Shown here piece after piece: positions 1 through 7,654 of a stretch of 27,062 nt of DNA. The DNA is from Trichomonas tenax (taxonomy: Eukaryota > Parabasalia > Trichomonadida > Trichomonadidae). Position 1 is the stretch's first letter; the number at the start of each line of letters is the position of its first letter. Below the pieces are notes generated by a model. The model worked only from the letters and a program-made list of their open reading frames with translations. It was not told the DNA's origin and searched no databases. The position numbers and the translations under genes were made by a program. Location of the stretch: the NCBI GenBank assembly GCA_023091735.1, contig JALKBU010000712.1:1-27062 (forward strand), given 5' to 3'.

Positions 1-120
1 GCCACTTATACCACTGGATAGACAACTATCAATAAGTACATGAAAGTACTTTCAAATCGAAAAAATATTGATCAGATAAAAAGTTATGAAGGTCGCGGGA
101 CTACACCGCAGAAGGAAAAA
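1..120 (+). repeat. Left copy of a 120-bp inverted repeat
   Basis: The first 120 bases match the reverse complement of 15548-15667 at 118 of 120 positions; the mismatches are at 23 and 40. Similarity stops at the inner edge, after the GAAGGAAAAA block. The outer edge coincides with the window start, so the repeat may extend further left. It contains a palindrome around TGAAAGTACTTTCA and the only GC-rich block nearby (GGTCGCGGGACTACACCGC). It is either one terminal repeat of a large element or one copy of a dispersed repeat. Confidence 0.9.
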
Positions 121-246
121 TACTGCCCTTACATTTACATTTTTTTTTCTTCCGGCGTCATAATAATCTTCCAAAACGACATCCTTACAAATATCAAAAG
201 TCCAATTTCATAATTCGAAGTGGAAAAGTAACAGTTATTCTTAAAA

Positions 247-1427
247 ATGGTTTCGTTTTTATTAATTAACTTAATAGTGATGGGAATCATTTGTTTGCTA
301 TGCGGACGTTTTGACATCGAAAATCCGATGATAAAGGGCAATTTTGCATACGATATTAAGATATATTAAAAATATATCGATGAAATTATTCCTTTAAGTT
401 CGACAACTCGCATTTTTGGTTTGCAATATCATTTTTCGTACCTCGGTACTGATAAACCTGTTGGTCATTCTTGCTCAATCGACACATATGTCGATGATAT
501 ATATAAAACAACGATTTGGGCCGGATATTTCCCATTCACAAACAACATTACGCTGTACAAATTCCTAAATGGAACACATAAAGTCTATTTAGACAAGTTT
601 AGATTCCAATGTGAATTTTTCCAGTTTGGTGTTGATAGAATCGATGTAGATTTCGTTTACGCGGATTTCAGAAACAGAATTTTCATATTTGCTGTCAAGT
701 GCTTTTTTTCACACTGAATTTCACATTTATTTACTTTGTTCACAGACTGAAGATTTCCAGAGTTCGTAGAGCACTCTGTTACTTGATGTACATCTTTTTG
801 CTTGCATACAGTCAGCCAATTTACGATATATACGCACATTTGCAAACAGATTTAATTAATTCAATTCTTTTGGTCTGTTTTACTTGTGTTTCGATTTTCT
901 TTGCAATATACACGAAGGAAATTGGAAGTATTTTCGTTAATTTGTTTTCTCTCATTCTCGGAGCTCTTTTCTTCTGTTCAGCAATTTGGTTTCTTTATCC
1001 ATCAACGCTGCAGAAATATGATGCGATTTTCGATGAAGTTAAGATACACACAATTGCTCCAAACGTTTATATTTGTATTGCATCTTTCATATTCTTATAC
1101 GGCGCTTTAATTAAGTACTTCTTTGATCCTGATAGAAGGAAACTTATTTTGTTTGTTGTTACAATGCTTGATCCTGTTTTATTGTACTTTGCTGCTTTTC
1201 ACTTCGCATGGAACAAATATTACACATTTACTTATATATTTGCATCCTTTTTCACATTCACATATACATGCGTGTTCAAAGTTAAACGCATTGCTGATTC
1301 GCTGGCATTTGATGAAGATAAATTACAGCCAGTCAAACAAGCAATAATCATTAATGCAGAAGAAACATCAGAAGAGTACGAAGACGAAGATTATACACAA
1401 ACAACAAGCACACAGAGCTATCAGTGA
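247..1427 (+). pseudogene. Broken gene for a secretory multi-span (about 7 TM) membrane protein
   Basis: Reading from ATG at 247 gives a hydrophobic leader (about residues 1-20). The frame then meets a TAA at 367-369 and continues in the same frame through about 110 residues of predicted ectodomain. At the T7 run near 702-708 the frame moves by one base, consistent with one lost T, and continues to TGA at 1425-1427. The second part has six or seven hydrophobic spans and an acidic Glu/Asp/Tyr tail. Leader, ectodomain, about seven spans and cytosolic tail resemble GOST/Wntless-like or other 7TM receptors, but I see no diagnostic motif and do not assign a family. One stop and one homopolymer frameshift suggest a pseudogene; a sequencing error at the T run is possible. 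A related fragment lies 500 bp downstream. Confidence 0.6.
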
Positions 1428-1441
1428 AATTTTACCAGCGA

Positions 1442-1475
1442 TACCTACAGCAGTGAGGAAACTTAGCTGTAGGTA
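1442..1475. terminator. Short hairpin just after the 7TM gene
   Basis: TACCTACAGC at 1442-1451 pairs perfectly with GCTGTAGGTA at 1466-1475 around a 14-nt loop, starting 15 bases past the TGA at 1425-1427. Its position suggests a 3'-UTR structure or processing signal. That role is inferred; trichomonads are not known to use hairpin terminators. Confidence 0.4.
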
Positions 1476-1935
1476 GGTTTTCTTGAATATATTTGGATAA
1501 TTTCATTATTTGTTTAGAAAATTAAATAAATGTAATACTTCTTGTAACATTTTTTAACAGCTAAATGAAAGATTTATTCTTATAATGTTCAGTAATAGTT
1601 TCTATATGAATTGCAGATGGAAATATCACAATAGTTGATGTTGAAATTTAAAATCATTCCAAAAAAATATTATATCAAAATGAGACTTTGCCATTCAAAA
1701 AAAAAGATGAATTTAGCATTGGCTTTGAATATTAGAAGACTTTTCTTAGTAAATTCTTTGCCAACATCGATTGAATAATTGTAATAAAATCATGTCATTT
1801 GACTGCTAAATATGGTTTGACGGCAAAATTGTCAAATTGATGAATGTTGATATTTTTAATCTCTACTTTAATACAACACGCTAAAACGGTTGGGGATTAT
1901 ATCTTTGATACTACTCTTCAAACATACAAGTTAGA

Positions 1936-2169
1936 TCGCTATTAACTTTTTACATACATTGGGAAAACGATATCATTAAACCAGATACATTAGGAATGCA
2001 GTTCGCATTAGGAGATTTGGCTTTTTACAAATTTGGAAATAAAACACGCGTTTTTGTCCTTCGAGATAAAATGATATGTATAAAAAGAAAGTCGATGCTC
2101 TAATTTTGGCTCGACATCAAGATAAATTACTTGGCTATCGAAGATTTTGGTGATTGTTGTATAAACTAA
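1936..2169 (+). pseudogene. Decayed partial paralogue of the upstream 7TM protein ectodomain
   Basis: This frame encodes about 77 residues with one internal TAA (2101-2103). It shares an ordered pattern with the ectodomain of the 247-1427 gene: a Ser/Thr-Tyr stretch, then aromatic-Tyr-Lys-Phe with Asn and Thr followed by hydrophobic residues, then a Val/Leu-Asp-Ile block ending in Asp-Phe. The similarity is weak but co-linear. There is no start codon or leader, and no membrane part follows. The bases 1476-1935 show no supported gene, although weak coding-like pieces of the same family may continue upstream in other frames. It looks like the remains of a tandem duplication. Confidence 0.4.
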
Positions 2170-2207
2170 TAAAGCAGATACTTATATAAAAACTACAAAC
2201 ATATTAT

Positions 2208-3878
2208 TTAACTATTACCTTTCTTTTGGTTCCTTTCCATTTCTTCGCGAATATATTGCTTTTTCTGCTGAATCTTATTAAGTTTTCTTGTTAATGTTTC
2301 GAAGTCAAGTGGAGGCCTTGATGATGTTCTGACAATCTTGTTGAATATATCTAAGTCTGTTGCTACTTTAGCTTCTGATAAACCAAATAGAGACCATTTG
2401 TTTGTGATGGAATCATAAAAAATGTCAATAAGCATTCCATCGAGTTGCATAAGTTTTTCAGATAACTGTGAAAAGCAAACAACAGTTGTATTTAAATTTC
2501 CAACAACTCCATAAGCTGTTCCATTCATTATATAGATCCTAACTGTTGCAATCGGAGGCATTTTCTCTTTAAATTCCAAGAATATGTTATTCATTTGTGA
2601 TGGCTTTGTGAACCAAACAGCCGAGTCTTCTTTCATTTGATTCCTGACATAAGAAATATATTTGAGTCTATAGAACTTTCTCAGATGAATATCAAGCTCA
2701 TCATACACAAAAGGGCGCGTGTCTTTCTCCATTAGTTGCTGTCTTGTGAAAACAATTCTGTCAGCAATGCCGATTCTTTGATGGAATGTCAAATCATTTG
2801 TTGGCTTTCCTTCATCGCAGAGAACATCACAAAAAGTGAATTGAACGCGTGGTGTTGTGTATATTCTCCACAAAATGCCTTCAACAATTGTGAATGATAA
2901 TTGTTTTACAACATTTCTCGGGTTCGGAAAGTTGCAGCAGCAAATTCTTATGAAGTTGTTTTCTCCAACTAAATACGAATATCCATTCCTTATCAACATA
3001 AGAACTCTAAGGCCAGCTGGCTGCTCCATGAGACAGAAGGTGTCTTCATCCTTAGATATTATGTCTATGGAGCCCCTGTTCAAGTATATTGATGAAGTGA
3101 ATCTTATTGAGAAAATTGCTTGTATGATATCTTGTCGAACTCTTCTTGCGTCCTGTGGTTCAACTTGGCGACCAAGACACTTGATAACAGGATCAATATC
3201 AATAGGCTGCTTTGTTAAACATCTATCATTTGTTTCCACAAATAAGAAGTTAGTTGTAGGTTCTGATGAATTTTCTATAATATTATGTCCTAATGGATTT
3301 GGTGATGAATTATTATTAGCAACTGCCACTGGATTTACTTCAGAAGCAGCAGATACTGTTGAACTTGCCATAATTTCCATCTTTTCAGTACATATATTAA
3401 CCATATCATCTTCAACAAGTTTCTCACCATACATCAGCTGCAAAGCAACTAAATATTTTGGCTTTGACAACAACATATGGTGATATAACTGAACTTGTTG
3501 AATGAAAGCACTTGGACGATATCTTTTTTCCTCAATAAGCCATCTTCCTATCATATATAGGCATATGTCATCGCCATGTCCAGAACAAACACCAATATTC
3601 GAGCTATTTTTTGGTGTTGAAAATAAGAAATCAAAAACAGTTCGCTTAAATTCGGCGTAATCTGCATCTGAAGGAATTTTTCCTTTAGGAATCTTTATAA
3701 CTTTAGGTTGGATATGCATTTCTCCCGAAAAAGTCAAATCCCTATGCGTTAGAAAAATAACAAGCGGCTGTATCAATGTTTTTGTTAAGGTTACATGCAT
3801 TAAGTTCATTGGAGTTTGATTTGGTGATAAATATGAAAAAATAATAAACTTTGATCCTAAAATAGGTCGAACATTCAT
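2208..3878 (-). CDS. mRNA-capping-enzyme-like protein with both active sites degenerate
   Basis: 556 residues from ATG at 3878. The order matches metazoan-type capping enzymes: a cysteine-phosphatase-like RNA triphosphatase domain (about 40-160), a low-complexity linker rich in Ser and Asn (about 165-215), and a nucleotidyltransferase-like domain (about 225-460), then a charged C-terminus. In the first domain the P-loop region reads IGVCSGHGDDIC (95-106); by alignment with the HCxxGxxR loop, Ser99 takes the place of the catalytic Cys and Ile105 that of the Arg. In the second, motif I (KxDGxR) reads QPAGLR (286-291), so the Lys that binds GMP is Gln286 and the Asp is Ala288. The DGE motif is VEGI (332-335). 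The frame is long and intact, so it may serve as a binding or regulatory pseudoenzyme. A divergent non-family protein cannot be fully excluded. AAAAAGTGACA lies just before the start. Confidence 0.6.
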   Translation of the reverse strand: MNVRPILGSKFIIFSYLSPNQTPMNLMHVTLTKTLIQPLVIFLTHRDLTFSGEMHIQPKVIKIPKGKIPSDADYAEFKRTVFDFLFSTPKNSSNIGVCSGHGDDICLYMIGRWLIEEKRYRPSAFIQQVQLYHHMLLSKPKYLVALQLMYGEKLVEDDMVNICTEKMEIMASSTVSAASEVNPVAVANNNSSPNPLGHNIIENSSEPTTNFLFVETNDRCLTKQPIDIDPVIKCLGRQVEPQDARRVRQDIIQAIFSIRFTSSIYLNRGSIDIISKDEDTFCLMEQPAGLRVLMLIRNGYSYLVGENNFIRICCCNFPNPRNVVKQLSFTIVEGILWRIYTTPRVQFTFCDVLCDEGKPTNDLTFHQRIGIADRIVFTRQQLMEKDTRPFVYDELDIHLRKFYRLKYISYVRNQMKEDSAVWFTKPSQMNNIFLEFKEKMPPIATVRIYIMNGTAYGVVGNLNTTVVCFSQLSEKLMQLDGMLIDIFYDSITNKWSLFGLSEAKVATDLDIFNKIVRTSSRPPLDFETLTRKLNKIQQKKQYIREEMERNQKKGNS

Positions 3879-4734
3879 TATATGTCACTTTTTGAATATT
3901 ATAAATTTGCCATCATTTTTTTGTCTTTGTTCTAAACTGAATTTATCATTAGAAACAGAGTAAAAGAGGAATAAGAAACCCATAAATAACGAAAAATAAA
4001 TAGATTTGTTTGTAAAACAAGTCTTAAATCATGAATTTTTCATTAATATTTATCGATTTTATTTTGAAGTGCATTGTATACGCCAATCATAATTGCACAA
4101 AAAAAAAGAAATTATAAAAGACAATATAACCCTAAGATATGAGTTCATAAAACAAAGTTTATCCATGAAATAATAGTCAATCGTTTTGCTTTCGTTTATT
4201 ATTGACTTACTATTTCATAAAATAGTTTAAACTATGATAGAAATTATATTTACAGAAGCAAAAATATACTTTATCATATATAAATAAAATGAATTTTTGA
4301 TATCTTAAGGTTCATCAAAGCAAAGAGTATTTAACGATAAAACAAAATGATTACAAAGCCTTTAAGCAGGCTATTGCAAAGCTTTAAACCAGAATAAAGA
4401 TAAAAATAAATTTTGAGAATTTTGTAAAAATAGTCCAAATTTGACATTACTGCAGATATAAAACATCTATGCCGAATGGAGACATTACGTCAACGAATTT
4501 TTGCATAAAACTCGAAAATAAAAGTTGAGGATTGATTTTCGATCACAGATCAAATTCCAAATATCTGGATTCTACACATCATAGAATGTTTGTTTTCGCG
4601 GATTATCTTATTTACTTTATTTCTTTAAAATCAGTCATAACATATGTAAATAATCATATGATAACGATATTCACAAAAACTTTGAAAAAATCAACGATAA
4701 ATTATTTTGTGATAATTGCATTTCTTGATTCAAA
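3879..4734. other. Intergenic, AT-rich, no supported gene
   Basis: The left end holds the putative promoter of the capping-like gene. An imperfect inverted repeat lies at about 4164-4218 (ATGAAATAATAGTCAAT against ATTGACTTACTATTTCAT). A 68-codon open frame at 4532-4738 begins with a non-ATG codon, has no family features and ends just before the next broken gene. I see nothing else. Confidence 0.5.
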
Positions 4735-6406
4735 ATGAGTAAATTTTACGTTGATTATCAAAAGTGAATTTTTTATTTTGATTTTAATGACAAATGGGTT
4801 GATTCCGAGCTTTGCATTTAGATCTATGGAAGCTTTTGTTCCAGAGCACATAAATCAGTCGTTCAATTTCAGATTCGCAAATATCGAAACAGAAAATACT
4901 TTTCAAATTCCCTCAATTGCTGATAATGGATGGTATTTAATGCTGAAAATCAACTCCACATCATATTTACAACAAAATGTTTCGTTTGATCAACCTGTGG
5001 ATTTTGGAAAGATTACAATAACAAAAAGTTTTAATAATACTACAGATTATCCAACAATGACTTTTCATGTTCAAAACAATGATATATATGATGCTGATGT
5101 ATCTTTAGCTGCTTATTTTGAGGTATCATATTATTATACTTATGTTCATGAACTGGACCATAAGAGAGGATTTACATTAAATGGTGGATAATCTTGTTAT
5201 ACTGTGTTACTGCGAAGTGATAAACTCATCACAGATGTTGATGCATATTATATAAATGTCACATCATTCTAGAAATCTTTAAAGGATGACGGGACCAAAA
5301 AAGTTAGAATGTTGAATCATTTAATTTTTTGGGGAAACGAAACCAACACAAACCTTACAGATGGTTATTCAAATAGAATTTTGCTAGCTTTCTCATGGCA
5401 AAATCATACAATCAAAAAATCTTCCTCTGAAAAATTTACATTTGGAATTATTCGTGATTTTGCGCCTTATTATATTGAAGATGAAATAGTTTATAATTAT
5501 ACTGAAAACACGACAATAGACTTATTTTCTCTTATGTCAAAGGATATTGTATCTAAATTAGCATCAAATTCAATATCCTGATCCACCAAGGGATATTGAA
5601 TTAACATTCACTCTTGGCGATTTTATTAATAACTATACAAGGACAACTCTAATTTGCACAACTAAATCACCCGAACTCAATATTATTAATTCATCTGAAT
5701 CTATTCGGCAAGGTGATGAATTGAAAATTGTTGCAAATACGTTAGATGGAATAATTTCAAAAGTTGTCTATCTAATTAATGATGAAAAATTTGAAAGGGA
5801 GTACGAATCATATAATACTCTAATTAATTTCACCGAAAACATTCCAATACCAAAAACACAAAGGTGGGCGATAAAATTAATTTGACGATGTATTCAGAGA
5901 ATATTTTTGGTTATGCTTCCGAGCCAATAACCAATATAATCACTCTTGAACAATTCCCTCCTAACATAACAAATGTATCAATGCAGAAGAAGGATTCATA
6001 TTCACCAAACGAGTTAATTAATTTTGTTCTTGAATCATAGAATTTCTCAAATATCGTATATTATGTTAATATTTCAAATAAGACATACAAATTGAAAAAT
6101 AATCAATTTAAGGTCCTGGATTTAGATAATGGAACTTACGTTGTTTTGATATATGGAATCGACTCCGACAATGACACCATTAATATTTGGAATGAAACTA
6201 TTAAAATTTTCAAAGAGTTTGTTGAATCTCAAATCCAGCCAACTATAAGTCCAAAACTTTCATTGCCAACACTATCAAAGCCAGAGCCGACAAATACACC
6301 TCATGACGACAACAAAAGCAACAACTCACTTTTCTCTATTCGAGATTCTGATCATGAAGAAGATATCGATCTCGATGTTGAATATATGTTTAATATTGAA
6401 GTTTAA
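4735..6406 (+). pseudogene. Broken gene for a secreted or surface glycoprotein
   Basis: A hydrophobic signal-like leader (about 4770-4820) precedes roughly 530 codons of Asn-, Thr- and Ser-rich sequence with many N-glycosylation sites, ending in a Pro/Thr-rich stretch and an acidic tail. The frame has in-frame stops at 5189 (TAA), 5270 (TAG) and about 6039 (TAG). It shifts near 5571-5580 and shifts back near 5866, in AAAACACAAAGGTGGG. The start is also uncertain: ATG at 4735 is out of frame with the leader, so a third shift or a lost start is needed. The beta-rich look and repeated YVVLIYGIDSDND-like pieces resemble large extracellular proteins of trichomonads. No C-terminal membrane helix remains. 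The number of lesions makes true decay more likely than sequencing error. Confidence 0.65.
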
Positions 6407-6803
6407 TTTGCGGATTATATAAATATTTATCATGATATATTTTAACACAACTTGTATTTTTTAGGTATTTCATCTTTGGGATCTTTTTATGCTTTCCAAA
6501 AATGAGATTTTTTAGCTCTTTACAAAAAATCGAGTTTTCTGAAAATTCCATAATCCTAACCAGTAAATCTAAGTATTTGTTCCCCTGTCAGATCCAAATG
6601 GGAAAATCATAGATCTTTTCCAAGTAAATTTATTTTATGTTTATATGAGAATTAAGCAAAATTCAAAATCAAATTTCATTCCTGAAATCATTGATTTTTG
6701 AATTGCGTTTGATTATGTTAGATAAAATGAATCAATTTTTAACATTAAAACATTGATTTGAATTGTTCATATTGAAATTGAATTAAGTTTTGGGTTGAAT
6801 TTT
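6407..6803. other. Intergenic, no supported gene
   Basis: AT-rich sequence following the surface-protein pseudogene. I see no coding frame or RNA gene. The foldback repeat and promoter of the next gene follow it. Confidence 0.5.
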
Positions 6804-6916
6804 TTTCGTTGACTTTTTTGAGTTTTTTTTTTCGAAAATGTTTCATCAGATTCGTCCAGGAAGGGGGTTTACTCGTTAAAAATCGCAAAACTCAAAAAGG
6901 TCAACGAGAAAAATGT
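6804..6916. repeat. Foldback repeat, one arm shared with 25925-25975
   Basis: TTTTCGTTGACTTTTTTGAG near 6804-6823 is an imperfect reverse complement of CTCAAAAAGGTCAACGAGAA (6891-6910), so the segment can fold. The right part, 6863-6913, matches 25925-25975 in direct orientation at 46 of 51 positions, starting in a G run. Within it CTCGTT and AACGAG form a smaller inverted repeat. This looks like the end of a dispersed element, about 50 bp upstream of the discoidin-like gene. Confidence 0.6.
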
Positions 6917-6941
6917 GGAGCCTAAGTTTTGAAAGAACAGA

Positions 6942-6958
6942 TTTACAATAAAAAGTGT
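6942..6958 (+). promoter_or_regulatory. Putative core promoter, 17-mer shared with 23218-23234
   Basis: TTTACAATAAAAAGTGT is identical to bases 23218-23234 and lies 7 bases before the ATG of the next gene. The AAAAAGTG core recurs before other starts. A promoter role is inferred from position and repetition only. Confidence 0.45.
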
Positions 6959-6965
6959 CAAAATA

Positions 6966-7625
6966 ATGTTTGGATTACTTTCAATTTCTTTCAGTGCTGA
7001 AGTTAATGGAATATTTTCAAAACATTACAATGACAAAATCATTGTCATCGACGTCAGTGGTTCATCGAAACAAGATATAAATGGTTCACTGCAGTTATCA
7101 AAACCCGAATACGCGATTTATCCATGGAACAAACGCTATGACTGGTGCTCAAACTGCGCAAGAAGCTATGATAATATGCCATGGATATCATTTTCGTTAA
7201 AGAATAGAAAAATAAAAATAAATGGATATTTCGTTCGCTGCGGATGCTGCTATGATCATTGCTGCTGCGATGACGATGTCTACGGATGTTTTGACTGCTG
7301 CTTGTACAGCTGGTCTCTTCAGATCTCTGAGGACAATAAAACATGGACTGAAGTTCACAGAGTTGAAAAAGATGAAACAATGAGACGCTGCAATGAGAAA
7401 GAGTATAAATTGGATAAGGAATATACAACTACGTATGTCAGACTTATCCAGAACCATCCATGTCCAGGAGATCCTCCGTGCATCGCAATTAATAGATTTG
7501 ATCTTTTCGGTGATGTTATCTGCGAAGGATCAAACATGGATGACTTTGTTTCATATCACGACGATGACGAAGATGTCAGCATCATCGGCCACATTTCAAA
7601 GAGTGGCAATGTTAGATTCGACTAA
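6966..7625 (+). CDS. Discoidin (F5/8 type C)-like protein with a Cys-rich insert
   Basis: 219 residues from ATG at 6966, the first ATG after the promoter-like motif. The N-terminus has a short hydrophobic stretch that could be a weak signal peptide. Residues about 70-185 fit a discoidin/F5-8C beta-sandwich: PWISFSLKNRKIKINGYFVR, then SWSLQISEDNKTWTEV, then TYVRLIQN and a closing INRFDLFGDV strand. Such domains bind glycans or other ligands. Between the second and third strands sits a dense Cys insert (about residues 92-114, ten Cys with Asp and His), unusual for this fold and suggestive of metal binding or disulfides. The tail is acidic and no membrane anchor is visible. Secreted or cytosolic location is unclear. 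Confidence 0.6.
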   Translation: MFGLLSISFSAEVNGIFSKHYNDKIIVIDVSGSSKQDINGSLQLSKPEYAIYPWNKRYDWCSNCARSYDNMPWISFSLKNRKIKINGYFVRCGCCYDHCCCDDDVYGCFDCCLYSWSLQISEDNKTWTEVHRVEKDETMRRCNEKEYKLDKEYTTTYVRLIQNHPCPGDPPCIAINRFDLFGDVICEGSNMDDFVSYHDDDEDVSIIGHISKSGNVRFD

Positions 7626-7654
7626 AAAATTAATTATGTCAAATATTGATTTAT

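Noticed and set aside
86..110. tRNA gene or B box in GGTCGCGGGACTACACC
   Set aside because: It only loosely resembles a B box; no A box, acceptor stem or cloverleaf could be formed around either copy.
2857..3483. 208-codon plus-strand open frame
   Set aside because: It lies wholly antisense to the capping-like gene, starts with a non-ATG codon and shows no domain.
247..6406. Reassignment of TAA/TAG to an amino acid, because several genes read through in-frame stops
   Set aside because: The long intact genes (2208-3878, 11907-13742, 18488-19609, 19677-22481, 24511-25200) have no internal stops and all end in TAA, and the genes with in-frame stops also carry frameshifts or lie next to a broken copy.
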